NCBI GenBank assembly: GCA_940746715.1
Contig: CALNWN010000001.1
Span: 558,001 to 622,000, forward strand
Direction of reading: 5' to 3'
Length of the DNA: 64,000 nt
DNA from: an uncultured Paraburkholderia sp.
GTDB taxonomy: Bacteria > Pseudomonadota > Gammaproteobacteria > Burkholderiales > Burkholderiaceae
Position 1 is the stretch's first letter. Each line of letters begins with the position of its first letter. Shown here piece by piece: positions 1 through 9,600 of the stretch. The position numbers were made by a program, and so were the translations under genes. Below the pieces are notes generated by a model. That model was not told where the DNA came from. It worked only from the letters and a program-made list of their open reading frames with translations, and ran no database searches.

Positions 1-2338
1 ACAGCTCGCGCGCCCGCGCCGGGTCCTGCTTGCTGAAGCTCACGCGGCGGCGGTGATAGATCGGCAACCCGTACAGCACGGCGCGCTCGAACGCCGACAC
101 TTGCGCCGCGCGCTTTTCCCAATGCGGCTCGGACAGCGATTTCTTCAACAGGTGCGTGCCGATTTTCTCGATCCACTCGGGCTCGATCCTCGCGATGCAG
201 CGCGCGTAGAGACGGCTCGTCTCGACCAGTTCCGCAGCCATCACCCACTTGCCCGCTTTCTTCACGAGCGCGGAACCCGGCCACAGATAAAACTTGATGC
301 CGCGCGCGCCGAGGTAATACGGCTCGTCGTCGGCTTTCAGGCCGATGTTGCCGAGCAGGCCTGTCAAAAGCGCAAGATGCACCTGCTCGAACGTCGCCTC
401 CGCCTCGTTCAGACGCCAGCCGTGCTCGCGCACCACCGTCAGCAGTTGCGAATGCACGTCGCGCCATTCGCGCAGACGCAATTGCGACAGGAAGTTCTTC
501 CGGCATTCCTCGTGCAGTTGTTTGTTCGACTTCTTGTGCGCGATTGCTTCGTCGAACCAGTTCCAGATCTTCAACCACTGTAGGAATTCGGAGCGTTCGT
601 CGACGAAACGGCGATGCGCCTGGTCGGCCTGTTCCTGAGCCTCGATCGGCCGATCGCGCGGATCCTGTACGGACAAGGCGCTCGCGATGATCAGCACTTC
701 CTTCAGCGACTGCTGATCGCGCGCGGCGAGAATCATCCGGCCGACGCGCGGATCGAGCGGCAGGCGCGCGAGCTCGCGGCCGAGCGGCGTGAGCTGGTTG
801 TCGTCGTCGACGGCGCCGAGTTCGTTGAGCAGCTGATAGCCGTCGGCGATGGCGCGGCCGGGCGGCGGTTCGATAAATGGAAACGTCTCAATCGCCGTCA
901 GATGCAGCGACTTCATGCGCAGAATCACGGAAGCCAGCGACGAGCGCAGAATCTCCGGATCGGTAAAACGCGCGCGGCTCTGATAATCGCTCTCGTCGTA
1001 AAGACGAATGCAGATGCCGTCTGCCACCCGCCCGCAGCGCCCTGCCCGCTGATTCGCGGCAGCCTGCGAGATCGGCTCGACCTGCAACTGCTCGACCTTG
1101 TTGCGACACGAGTAGCGCTTCACGCGCGCGAGGCCCGTGTCGACCACATAGCGGATGCCCGGCACGGTCAGCGAGGTTTCCGCTACGTTGGTCGCGAGCA
1201 CGATGCGCCGCGCGTTCGAAGTGCGGAACACGCGCTCCTGCTCGGCGGCGGAAAGCCGCGCGAACAGCGGCAAGATTTCCGTGTGCGGCGGATGGTGCTT
1301 GCGCAGCGCCTCTGCGGCATCGCGAATTTCGCGCTCGCCCGGCAGGAACACCAGCACGTCGCCGGGACCTTCGCGACACAATTCGTCGACGGCGTCGACG
1401 AGCGCCTCCATCAGATCGCGGTCCGTTTCGCGCTGCGTCTTCGGCCGATCGCCGCGCGACGTGCCTTGCGCCGCTTTGACGGCAGCGCTTTCTTCTGCGA
1501 CCGGACGGTAGCGCACCTCGACCGGATACAGTCGGCCGCTCACTTCGATCACCGGCGCGGGTTTGTCCTCGCTGCCGAAATGGCGCGCAAAACGGTCGGC
1601 GTCGATCGTCGCCGAGGTCACGATCAGCTTCAGATCCGGGCGCCTCGGCAGAATTTCCTTCAGATAGCCGAGCAGAAAATCGATGTTGAGGCTGCGCTCG
1701 TGCGCCTCGTCGATGATGAGCGTATCATACGCCTTCAACAGCGGATCGGTCTGCGTCTCGGCGAGCAGAATGCCGTCTGTCATCAGCTTGACCGATGCGC
1801 CCGGCGACAGATTGTCGGTAAAACGCACCTTGTAGCCGACGACTTCGCCGAACGGCGTGCCGAGTTCCTCGGCGATGCGCCGGCCCGTCGCCGAAGCGGC
1901 GATGGGGCGCGGCTGCGTGTGGCCGATCAGCCCCGAGCCGCCCGCGCCGAGGCCGCGCCCGAGCGCGAGGCAGATCTTCGGCAGCTGCGTGGTTTTGCCC
2001 GAGCCGGTTTCCCCGGACACAATCACGACCTGGTTTTCGGCAATGGCTTTTGCGATTTCGTCGCGCCGTCCGGAAACGGGCAGCGCTTCGGGGAACGTGA
2101 TAGGCGGAATGGGATTCGGCTCGCGAGCGGGCCTGGATTCGCGCGGCTCGCGGGTGGCCCTCGGCTCGTGCGGCTCGCGCGGAGCACGATGCGGCTCGCG
2201 CGCCTTGCGGGGCGCGTTCGGCTTGCCGCGGTTCGCGTCCTGTTCGGAGCGGCGTTTCGCGTCGCCGGCCTTCGTTTGATCGGCGGCCGGCGCCGCATTC
2301 TCGTTCGCCGCGGCGGGACTTTTGGGTACATTCGACAT
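1..2338 (-). CDS. hrpA: ATP-dependent RNA helicase HrpA (DEAH box), 3' end cut off by window edge
   Basis: The reverse frame is open from ATG at 2338 to the left edge, giving the first ~779 residues of a protein usually about 1300 long. A basic Arg/Pro/Glu-rich N-terminal tail (residues ~20-75) precedes the helicase core. The core shows Walker A GETGSGKTT near residue 107, DEAH near 209 and motif III SAT near 238, followed by the QRAGRCGR motif VI and the helicase-associated domains. HrpA is a DExH-type RNA helicase; in E. coli it has been linked to mRNA processing and rescue of stalled ribosomes. No frameshift was found in the visible part, unlike many neighbours. It is transcribed divergently from argA with only 23 bp between the start codons. 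Confidence 0.93.
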   Translation of the reverse strand, partial: MSNVPKSPAAANENAAPAADQTKAGDAKRRSEQDANRGKPNAPRKAREPHRAPREPHEPRATREPRESRPAREPNPIPPITFPEALPVSGRRDEIAKAIAENQVVIVSGETGSGKTTQLPKICLALGRGLGAGGSGLIGHTQPRPIAASATGRRIAEELGTPFGEVVGYKVRFTDNLSPGASVKLMTDGILLAETQTDPLLKAYDTLIIDEAHERSLNIDFLLGYLKEILPRRPDLKLIVTSATIDADRFARHFGSEDKPAPVIEVSGRLYPVEVRYRPVAEESAAVKAAQGTSRGDRPKTQRETDRDLMEALVDAVDELCREGPGDVLVFLPGEREIRDAAEALRKHHPPHTEILPLFARLSAAEQERVFRTSNARRIVLATNVAETSLTVPGIRYVVDTGLARVKRYSCRNKVEQLQVEPISQAAANQRAGRCGRVADGICIRLYDESDYQSRARFTDPEILRSSLASVILRMKSLHLTAIETFPFIEPPPGRAIADGYQLLNELGAVDDDNQLTPLGRELARLPLDPRVGRMILAARDQQSLKEVLIIASALSVQDPRDRPIEAQEQADQAHRRFVDERSEFLQWLKIWNWFDEAIAHKKSNKQLHEECRKNFLSQLRLREWRDVHSQLLTVVREHGWRLNEAEATFEQVHLALLTGLLGNIGLKADDEPYYLGARGIKFYLWPGSALVKKAGKWVMAAELVETSRLYARCIARIEPEWIEKIGTHLLKKSLSEPHWEKRAAQVSAFERAVLYGLPIYHRRRVSFSKQDPARAREL

Positions 2339-2362
2339 GGGGGCGCATTATAATCCCGGGCA
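2322..2362. promoter_or_regulatory. Shared divergent promoter of hrpA and argA with a palindromic -10
   Basis: The 23-bp gap between the two start codons holds ATTATAAT (2347-2354), a perfect palindrome that reads TATAAT on both strands. On the plus strand this -10 (2349-2354) would start transcription about at the argA ATG (2362). On the minus strand it would start 2-3 nt before the hrpA ATG (2338). Neither gene has room for a Shine-Dalgarno, so both mRNAs would be leaderless or nearly so. The -35 matches are weak on both sides. The palindrome is read directly; the start sites are inferred. Confidence 0.5.
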
Positions 2363-3750
2363 TGAATTCCCAAACCGACCTCGTCCCCGCGCCCGCGAGC
2401 GTTCCGGCCCCTGCTGGAGCATCGGAAGACCTCGCCCAACACGCGCAATTCGTCGACTGGATGCGCTCAGTCGCCCCTTACATCCACGCGTTCCGCAACA
2501 AGACGTTCGTCGTCGGGTTCGGCGGCGAGGTGGTGCATCAGGGGCTCCTGAATGCGCTCGTGTCCGACATCGCGCTGCTGCAGGCCATGGGCATCCAGAT
2601 CGTGCTGGTGCACGGTTCGCGCCCGCAGGTCGAGGAGCAGATGAGCCTGCACGGCGTCGAGTCGGAGTTTTCGCACGGCATGCGCATTACCGACGCGCGC
2701 GCTCTCGAATCCGCGAAAGAAGCGGCCGGCGAAGTGCGTCTGGACATCGAGGCGGCCATCAGCCAGGGCTTGCCGAACACGCCCATGGCGCACGCGCACA
2801 TCAGCGTCGTGTCGGGCAATTTCGTGACGGCACGCCCCGTCGGCATTCTGGACGGCGTGGACTTCGCGCACACCGGCGTGGTGCGCAAGATCGACGCCGA
2901 TTCGATCCGCCATTCGCTTGCGAGCCGCAAGCTCGTGCTGCTCTCGCCGCTCGGCTTTTCGCCCACCGGCGAAGCGTTCAATCTGTCGATGGAAGACGTG
3001 GCCTCCGCCACCGCGATTGCGTTGCGCGCCGACAAGATCGTCTTCCTGACCGAAACACCGGGCCTCATGCAAGCCGGCGAGGACGGCCCGGAGCTGATCC
3101 GCGAACTGTCGCTCGACGACGCCTACAAGCTGCACGAAAGCGGCGAGGTCACCGGCGACGCGGGCTTCTATTTGAAGCACTCGATCCGCGCGTGCCGTGG
3201 CGGCGTGGCGCGGGCGCACATCATCCCTTACGCGCTCGATGGCAGTTTGCTGCTTGAACTGTTCCTGCACGACGGCGTCGGCACGATGATCTCGTACGAG
3301 AACCTGGAAAGCCTGCGTGAAGCCACGCCTGACGACGTCGGCGGCATTCTCGCGCTGATCGAGCCGCTCGAGTCCGACGGCACGCTGGTGCGGCGCGGCC
3401 GCCATCAGATCGAGCGCGACATCGACCATTTCTCGGTGATCGAGCACGACGGCGTGCTGTTCGGCTGCGCGGCGCTGTATCCGTACACGCAGGAGCGCAT
3501 CGGCGAAATGGCCTGTCTGACCGTCGCGCCGGAAGCGCAAGGCACGTGCGACGGCGAGCGCCTGCTCAAGCGCATCGAGCAGCGCGCGCGGGCGCGCGGC
3601 CTCACGCGCATTTTTGTGCTCACCACGCGCACGGAACACTGGTTCCTGAAGCGCGGCTTCGTCAAGGTCACGGTAGACGACCTCCCCGAAGACCGCCGCC
3701 GACTGTACAACTGGCAGCGCAAATCGCTCGTGCTGATGAAACAGCTCTGA
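2362..3750 (+). CDS. argA: N-acetylglutamate synthase (amino-acid N-acetyltransferase)
   Basis: A 462-aa intact protein that acetylates glutamate with acetyl-CoA, the first step of arginine biosynthesis in the cytoplasm. Residues ~30-300 form an amino-acid-kinase-like domain ([32 protein letters not shown]), which binds arginine for feedback inhibition in this family. Residues ~315-462 form a GNAT acetyltransferase domain ([13 protein letters not shown], then a WFLKRGF segment near the end). The E. coli enzyme is 443 aa. The first 20 residues are a Pro/Ala-rich extension. ATG at 2362 is the only plausible start because of the adjacent divergent hrpA; no ribosome-binding site fits upstream. 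Confidence 0.95.
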   Translation: MNSQTDLVPAPASVPAPAGASEDLAQHAQFVDWMRSVAPYIHAFRNKTFVVGFGGEVVHQGLLNALVSDIALLQAMGIQIVLVHGSRPQVEEQMSLHGVESEFSHGMRITDARALESAKEAAGEVRLDIEAAISQGLPNTPMAHAHISVVSGNFVTARPVGILDGVDFAHTGVVRKIDADSIRHSLASRKLVLLSPLGFSPTGEAFNLSMEDVASATAIALRADKIVFLTETPGLMQAGEDGPELIRELSLDDAYKLHESGEVTGDAGFYLKHSIRACRGGVARAHIIPYALDGSLLLELFLHDGVGTMISYENLESLREATPDDVGGILALIEPLESDGTLVRRGRHQIERDIDHFSVIEHDGVLFGCAALYPYTQERIGEMACLTVAPEAQGTCDGERLLKRIEQRARARGLTRIFVLTTRTEHWFLKRGFVKVTVDDLPEDRRRLYNWQRKSLVLMKQL

Positions 3751-3859
3751 GCGGCCCCATATAAGCGACTGGCCGTCGTCGAATGATCCGGTAATTTATT
3801 TTTTATGGGCCGGCGTGAGTGCTGAAGCACTACCCCGGTCGACAGAGGAGAAGCCCAAC

Positions 3860-4135
3860 ATGACTCGTATGGTTCAATGCGCGAGGCTCGGCAAGGAAGC
3901 CGAAGGCCTCGATTTCCCGCCGCTGCCGGGCGAACTCGGCAAGCGGATCTACGAAAGCATCTCGAAGGAAGCATGGCAAACCTGGTTGAAGCAGCAAACC
4001 ATGCTGATCAACGAAAATCGTCTGAACATGGCCGATCCGCGCGCGCGCCAGTATCTGATGAAGCAGACCGAGAAGTTCTTCTTCGGCGAAGGCGCGGACA
4101 CCGCGCAGGGCTATGTGCCGCCTGCCGGCGAATGA
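3860..4135 (+). CDS. yggX: Fe(2+)-trafficking / oxidative damage protection protein YggX
   Basis: A 91-aa protein matching the YggX family over its full length. It starts [19 protein letters not shown], with the conserved Cys-7 and the central [14 protein letters not shown] segment. Family members help protect Fe-S clusters and limit iron-driven oxidative damage in the cytosol. The start at 3860 is chosen because AGAGGAGA lies 8 nt upstream; an in-frame upstream codon at 3815 lacks a ribosome-binding site and family similarity. A rho-independent terminator follows 65 bp downstream. Confidence 0.95.
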   Translation: MTRMVQCARLGKEAEGLDFPPLPGELGKRIYESISKEAWQTWLKQQTMLINENRLNMADPRARQYLMKQTEKFFFGEGADTAQGYVPPAGE

Positions 4136-4200
4136 ATGGCGGGCGCTGAATCGCTGTGATCGAGCGCTTCGTCGCCTCGTCGCTATCAGGACAGTCACGA

Positions 4201-4228
4201 AATCCGCGCCTCGTGCGCGGATTTTTTT
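4201..4228 (+). terminator. Rho-independent terminator after yggX
   Basis: Perfect 9-bp stem AATCCGCGC (4201-4209) with GCGCGGATT (4215-4223), a 5-nt loop, and seven T residues from 4222 to 4228. Confidence 0.9.
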
Positions 4229-4393
4229 GCGCGGACGTTTCTTCGCAAAGCCTCCGGCGGGTGCCCGCAAAACTCCCAAGCGGTACATTTTCAGGCAGTT
4301 TTAAGCCTATTCTCCAGATCGCCCCGATCGCCCGAATCCCGCGCCCCGCAAGGGATTGCGCGCCGTCCACCGGCCTCTCCGGCGAATCCGGGT

Positions 4394-4619
4394 TTGCACG
4401 ATCCTCTGTCATCGTGCTAACATGTGTGCTGTTCCAAGAGCAATTCACCTTCATTCGCGTTCTCTGACCTTGCGACACATGGTGCCTGCACTGCGGCGTG
4501 TCCATCGCGATGGAACAGTTTTTATACAAGAAGGCTTGTCGGTCGTATCGCAGTTTGAGTCTGTCCTGAGGGTCGTCCCGAAGGCCTCGCAAACCGCGAA
4601 TCAAGTACCGGCCTTTTTC
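4394..4619 (+). ncRNA. Candidate small transcript between a consensus-like promoter and a hairpin terminator
   Basis: An extended -10 (TGCTAACAT, with TAACAT at 4418-4423) lies 18 bp after TTGCAC (4394-4399), which predicts a start near 4430. A hairpin of AAGGCC (4581-4586) with GGCCTT (4610-4615), containing an inner TCGC/GCGA stem, is followed by a T run to 4618 and could end a ~190-nt RNA. Inside are a 14-bp perfect palindrome at 4501-4514 and a 19-codon open frame starting at ATG 4510 with no ribosome-binding site. No protein is recognised. The upstream stretch 4229-4393 holds nothing clear. This could instead be the 5' leader of a lost gene. Confidence 0.3.
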
Positions 4620-4893
4620 GTTTCAAGCCTTCCCGTGGCGTGGAATCCGGCGTCGAGCCGCCAGCGTCCTCATGCGCCTGCCCCCTTTCAAGGCCACGCA
4701 GGTGCAACAGTCAGCACAATCTAGACGAGTGTTTTTTCGCGACCTGGCTCGCGAGGCACGGGCACTTGCTGCTTTCGCTGTTTTTGCGGCGTTTGGCTAG
4801 CCTTTTGCGTTCTCTTTCTACGCGCGCCCACTCTTTCGCCGTCGCGGCGAAGAGACCCTCGCCCCGTTTGCGAAACTGCACTTCCCAGCAACC
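4620..4893. other. Non-coding stretch upstream of proP remnant
   Basis: No recognisable gene. It is T-rich in places (TTTTTT near 4731) and probably holds the former promoter and leader of the downstream transporter. No clear operator or hairpin with a T run was found. Confidence 0.3.
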
Positions 4894-6407
4894 GTGGCGG
4901 AACGCATCATGAGTTTCGTCGCAGTCATCGGAGTTTTTACCTTGACCGCTTCCAGCAACGGCTTCTGGCGACACCAACAAGAACAACGCCTTTCCCTCGA
5001 CGACATCACCGTCGTCGATCACTCTCTCCTCAAGCGTGCCGTCGGCGCCATGGCGCTCGGCAACGCGATGGAATGGTTCGACTTCGGCGTGTACAGCTAC
5101 ATCGCTGTCACGCTCGGCAAAGTGTTCTTCCCGTCGTCGAGCCCGTCCGCCCAGTTGATCGCGACCTTCGGCACGTTCGCCGCGGCGTTTCTGGTGCGCC
5201 CGGGTCGGCGGCATGGTGTTCGGGCCGCTCGGCGACCGCATCGGCCGTCAGCGCGTGCTCGCGATGACCATGATCATGATGGCGCTCGGCACGTTCGCCA
5301 TCGGTCTGATTCCGAGCTACGGGTCGATCGGCATTCTCGCGCCGGCCCTGCTGCTCGTCGCGCGTCTGGTACAAGGCTTTTCGACGGGCGGCGAATACGG
5401 CGGCGCCACCACCTTCATTGCCGAATTCTCGACGGACAAGCGCCGCGGCTTCATGGGCAGTTTCCTCGAGTTCGGCACGCTGATCGGCTACGTGCTGGGC
5501 GCGGGCACGGTCGCGGTGCTGACCGCGACGCTGTCGAACGACGCGCTGCTGTCGTGGGGCTGGCGTGTGCCGTTCCTGATCGCCGGACCACTTGGACTCG
5601 TGGGTCTGTACATCCGGATGACGCTGGAAGAAACGCCCGCGTTCAAGAAGCAAGCCGAGCAACGCGAAGCCGAGGAAAAGGCGCTGCAGAAGCAGTCGTT
5701 CCGCCAGTTGCTCGTGCAGCAATGGAAGCCGCTCCTGCTGTGCGTCGGCCTCGTGCTGATCTTCAACGTGACCGACTACATGGCGCTCTCGTATCTGCCG
5801 AGCTACCTGTCGGCGACGCTGCACTTCAACGAATCGCACGGCCTGTTCATCGTCCTGCTCTTGATGGTGCTGGATGCCGGCGACACTCGCGGCCGGCCGC
5901 CTGTCGGACGCGATCGGCCGCAAGCCGGTGATGCTGTTTGGCTGCGTGGGTCTGTTCGCGCTGTCCATTCCCGCGCTCCTCTTGATCCGCATGGGCACGG
6001 TGCTGCCGGTGTTCGCCGGCCTGATGATTCTCGGCGTGCTGCTGTCGTGCTTTACGGGCGTGATGCCGTCGGCGCTGCCGGCCCTCTTCCCGACGAAGAT
6101 CCGTTATGGCGCGCTTGCCATCGGCTTCAACGTTTCGGTGTCGCTGTTCGGCGGCACGACGCCGCTCGTGACCGCGTGGCTCGTCGAGCGCACCGGCAAT
6201 CTGATGATGCCCGCGTACTACCTGATGGGCGCGTCGCTGATCGGCATCGTCTCGGTCGTCGCGCTGCGCGAAACGGCCCGCAAGCCGCTGCTCGGCTCGG
6301 GTCCGTGCTTCGCCACGCGCGCCGAAGCCCACGCTGTGCTGCGCGGCGAACGTGAAGCCGAAGAGATGGACGAAGGCTACGCGGCGACCGCTACGGCGCG
6401 CGCGTGA
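4894..6407 (+). pseudogene. proP: MHS-family MFS transporter (ProP-type osmolyte/organic acid:H+ symporter), two frameshifts
   Basis: Three consecutive frames together make a ~500-aa transporter of the metabolite:H+ symporter family. Frame 1 carries KRAVGAMALGNAMEWFDFG, the TM1 signature. Frame 2 begins after LVRP near 5200 and carries GDRIGRQR and GFSTGGEYGGA. Frame 3 begins near 5870 and runs from MPATLAAGRLSDAIGRKP to the stop. Both breaks fit +1 insertions in G runs. The product would be truncated after about 100 residues. The start is uncertain (GTG 4894 or ATG 4909), because the first ~30 residues do not resemble the family. Family members import proline, betaine or organic acids; the exact substrate is unknown. 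Confidence 0.85.
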
Positions 6408-6460
6408 TCGAACGAGGCGCAGTGCAATGCTGCGCTCGTCGTGAAGATTTGAGGTAGTGG

Positions 6461-6487
6461 AAAAAGGGGCGGCGTGACAGCCGGCCC
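6461..6487 (-). terminator. Hairpin terminator of the YfcE-like gene
   Basis: GGGGCGGC (6466-6473) pairs with GCCGGCCC (6480-6487) with one mismatch and a 6-nt loop. On the minus strand it is followed by five T residues (6465-6461). Confidence 0.6.
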
Positions 6488-6491
6488 TATT

Positions 6492-6980
6492 TCATTTCAG
6501 CAATAAGTCAAACCTCGCCTCGGCGCGCGCGGCTTCGATGGTCAGCAGTCCCGCCGAAACCGGCAGCTTGAAACGCCGCGGCCCTGCGCTGCCCGGATTG
6601 ACGAACAGCACGCCGTCGCGCTCGCTGATCGACGGCTTGTGCGAGTGGCCGGTCACCACGACGTTGATGCCCTGCGTGCGCGGATCGGCCGGCACCTCGG
6701 CCATGTCGTGTACGACCAGAATCGCGACCTGCTGCATGGTAAGCGTCGCATGGGTCGGCAGCGAGGCGGCCCACTCGCCCACGTCGTTATTGCCGCGCAC
6801 CACCGTGAGCGGCGCGATCCGCGCGAGCGCGTCGAGCACGGCCTGATTGCAGATATCGCCCGCGTGGATGATGGCGTCGCAGCCCGCGAGATACGCCAGC
6901 GCTTCCGGCCGCACGAGGTTATGCGTGTCGGAGATCAGGCCGATGCGGCTCGGCGGCGAACGATGTTTGGCTGGAGTCAT
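6492..6980 (-). CDS. YfcE/MJ0936-type metallophosphoesterase
   Basis: A 162-aa single-domain calcineurin-like phosphoesterase, intact. Metal-binding motifs appear in order: SDTHN near residue 17, AGDICN, RGNNDVGEW, VVHDMA and TGHSHKP. The C-terminal NPGSAGPRRF is also typical. These enzymes hydrolyse phosphodiesters with Mn2+ or similar metals in the cytosol; the natural substrate is not known for most. The start at 6980 (MTPAKHRS) is chosen because family homology begins directly after it; an in-frame start at 7055 adds an unrelated basic tail. Neither has a strong Shine-Dalgarno. Confidence 0.85.
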   Translation of the reverse strand: MTPAKHRSPPSRIGLISDTHNLVRPEALAYLAGCDAIIHAGDICNQAVLDALARIAPLTVVRGNNDVGEWAASLPTHATLTMQQVAILVVHDMAEVPADPRTQGINVVVTGHSHKPSISERDGVLFVNPGSAGPRRFKLPVSAGLLTIEAARAEARFDLLLK

Positions 6981-7155
6981 CAAGGAAGTATTGGCGAAGC
7001 GCCGCTTTGCGAGCAAACTACGCGCCCGCTGGAATATCAATCGACCGGCTGCCACAGTGACGTTTCGCGGCTCACTCGGCCGTGCGTTGCGTCCCGGTCA
7101 GCTCACACGCGGCGAACGCCCGCGTGCAGACGCCCGCTCCCCTACTCGCGCAAGA

Positions 7156-7962
7156 CTATTCGACCCGCCGCTGCAACGAAGCCTCCGACGACCCTGCTCG
7201 CACCGGCCGCCGTGCATCCAGCATGCGCCGCGTCGCGCCTTGCACGACAATCGAAATCGCCGACGCGCACGCAAAGCTCGCCCACACACCATAGCGCGGC
7301 AGCATTGCCGCGGTCGCCGCGAAAAAGGCTGCGAACGAGCCACGCCCCACCACCATGCCGCGCATGAGCAACGCGACGAAATCAGGCCCGTGCTCGCGCT
7401 GCGCCGACACCGCGAGCACAATTCCGAGCAGCGGAAAGACCGAGAGCAGGCCGCTCCAGGTCGCCCCCATCGACGCTGACAACCCAGTGACCGCAAGCGT
7501 CAGCAGCGCGCCGGCGAACATGCGCGCGACGAGATCCGCCCGCCCGGCCCGCGCGGCCGGCACATGTCCGGCGACGCGCGGCAAGACGCGCTGCGACATC
7601 GCGACAGCCGTGCAAGCCGCCGCAACGGCCCACGCGAGCGAACGGGGCAGTTGCGCGAGCAGCAGCGCCGCCGCGAGCCACGCGCTCATGCCCGCGACCA
7701 GCGCGAGCGGCCACGAAAAACGGCGGCAACTCAACGCATACGCAAGGTTGAATGCTTCCGACGCGGCAATCGCCGCAATCGAGGCAACCGACGCCTAGGC
7801 CGCGAACGACGGCCCCCTCGCCAGCGCGAGCAGCAGCACGATCGGCCCCGCGACGACCGGCAGGCCCGCGAGCCAGCCCGCCACCGACGGTCCCCACACG
7901 CGCCCCGCCATCGTCAGCGCGGCAAGAAACGCCGGCACCAGCGCGAGCTTCAACGCGAGCAC
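7156..7962 (-). pseudogene. Multi-pass membrane protein of unknown function, interrupted by an amber codon
   Basis: A 269-codon frame starts at GTG 7962, two nt after the stop of the TMEM175-like gene and preceded by GGAAG. It encodes about eight hydrophobic segments, with GRVWGPSVAGWLAGLP near the start. A TAG codon at 7797-7795 (codon 56) splits it; the rest continues in the same frame with good membrane character to 7156. The stop sits in the context GCC TAG GCG, so a CAG codon within a CCAGG site is the simplest ancestor. I do not recognise the family. A downstream restart at 7734 could still make ~192 residues. Confidence 0.6.
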
Positions 7963-7964
7963 GC

Positions 7965-8542
7965 TCAGGCTTCCAGAACGTGTTCGATACGCCTGTCCGG
8001 CACGAGCCACCACGCCGCAGCGAGTGCATAAAGCGCCGCCGACATCCACGGCGCCACGAACGCGAGCAAGATGCCCGTCAGATAGATGGCAACCGATACC
8101 TTGCCCTTGAAGTCGTTGCCGACCGCCTTCGCCAGCGCGGAATCGCGGCCGTGCTGGCGAACCAGCAAGCGCGTCAGAATGAAATAGGCGATTGCCGACA
8201 TGAACAGCACGACGCCGTACATCGCGGTCGGCCACGAAGCCAGGTGATTCTCGCCGACCCAATGCGTGACCGCGGGCAGCAGCGACAGCCAGAAAAGCAG
8301 ATGCAGATTGGCCCACAGCACGCCGCCGTTGACCTTCTGCACCGCATGGAACATGTGGTGATGATTGTTCCAGTAGATGCCCACGTAAATGAAGCTCAGC
8401 ACATACGCGCCGAACACCGGCACGAGCGGCCGCAGCGCGGCGAGGTCGAAGCCTTCCGGCACCTTGATTTCGCGAGCACCATGATCGTGATGATGATGGC
8501 AACCACGCCATCGCTGAAGGCTTCGACGCGTCCCTTGCCCAT
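7965..8542 (-). pseudogene. Bacterial TMEM175-like (DUF1211) potassium channel protein, frameshifted near the start
   Basis: From ATG 8542 (AGGAA upstream) the frame reads GRVEAFSDGVVAIIITIMVL, the (R/K)xxxFSD signature of TM1 in this family. Two extra bases (CG) near 8471-8474 then shift the frame. The remainder continues from KVPEGFDLAAL to the stop at 7965 with five more membrane segments, including YWNNHHHMFHAV. Bacterial TMEM175 proteins are K+ channels of the inner membrane. The full length (~191 aa) is normal for the family apart from the +2 indel. Confidence 0.8.
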
Positions 8543-8628
8543 CGGCTGTTCCTCGAGTGAATGCGGTTGAATGGCCCGCGATTATCCGCGATGCCGCGAC
8601 GCCTTGTCGATCCGCGCGCCACGCCTGG

Positions 8629-9522
8629 CTACTTCAAAGGCTTCAACCCGTCCAGCAAGGTGGGAATCAACTCGCTGATGGTCGGATGGATGTGCATCGC
8701 GTATTGCACAAGGAGGGATAGGGCGCGGCCGGTCGCAAAGAGCAGGTGCGACGCCTCGAGCGCCGGCACGTTCTGCTCGAAGCCGATGCACACTTCATTC
8801 TCGCGATGCGGATGCGGCCCCACGCGCGAAGGCTGCACGCCGAAGCGAAATTCCACGCCTTCGCGCGCCAGCACTTTCTGCACGGACTCGGCGAGATCGG
8901 CGTCTTCGCGAGTAAGCACTCGGTCGCCGCGCACCAGCACGGTTACCTCGCTGCCGAAGCGGCGAAACACCTGCGCGAATTCGAGCGCGATATAACTCCC
9001 GCCGACGATCACCAGCCGGCTCGGCAGCTCCGTGAGTTCGAGCAGGCTCGAGTTGGTGTAATAGCGGATTCGCTCGATACCTTCGAGCGGCGGCACCACC
9101 GCCCGCGTGCCAGTATTGAGGAAAATTTCGCCGGCGCTCAGCTCATGCAGCACCGTGCCGTCCGCTCCGCTGATGGACAGCGTATGCGGCTCCGTGAAGC
9201 GCGCGTGGCCGTTGAACACCGTGACGTTTTCCGTGCCGCGCAGCCATTGTTCGACGCCGTCGCGCGACTGCCCGATGATCTTGATCTTGTCCTTGCGCGC
9301 TTTCACCGCCGACAGATCGACGTTGACCGCCCCGCTCACGAGCACGCCGAGCCGCGCGGCGTGGCGCACCACGTGCGCCGCCCGGGCGCTTGCCACATAC
9401 GCCTTGGTCGGCGTGCAGCCCACGTTCACACAGGTCCCGCCGAATGCCGCGCGCTCGACGACCGCCGTGCGGCGGCCGCCTTGGCCCGTGCCGATCACGA
9501 CCGCGTCGAAGTGCTGTGCCAT
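8629..9522 (-). pseudogene. Class I pyridine nucleotide-disulfide oxidoreductase (mercuric reductase-like) with two in-frame deletions
   Basis: The frame is open for 297 codons, but family members are ~450-460 aa. The FAD motif begins VVIGTGQGG and jumps straight to RRTAVVERAAFGGTC, losing about 11 residues of the first Rossmann fold. The redox-active pair in GGTCVNVGC and the NAD motif VIVGGSYIALEFAQ remain. After LLFATGR the sequence jumps to YAMHIHPTISEL near the C-terminus. That removes roughly 130-150 residues: the second FAD contact and most of the dimer interface. Both deletions preserve frame. A stable enzyme is very unlikely. Deletion sizes are judged from family knowledge, not from an alignment. 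Confidence 0.75.
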
Positions 9523-9600
9523 GGCGACTCTCCTCGCGGCTCGGATGCTGGTCGTTGCATCTTACGCCCAGTCGCCGGCACGCTTGAGCCATGCTGCCAA

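Noticed and set aside
614..2353. Long plus-strand open frame opposite hrpA
   Set aside because: It is codon-aligned with hrpA on the other strand, rich in Arg/Ala/Gly as expected for antisense of a GC-rich gene, and resembles no family. Similar antisense frames opposite thiC (42753-44543), leuA (55282-57186), mocR (12022-13623) and the GGDEF-EAL gene were rejected for the same reason.
4394..4619. Cold-shock gene downstream of the TGCTAACAT promoter
   Set aside because: The promoter resembles some cold-shock promoters, but no cold-shock domain sequence is found downstream in any frame.
4711..5241. Minus-strand frame overlapping the proP start
   Set aside because: Highly charged composition typical of an antisense shadow; the opposite strand carries clear transporter sequence.
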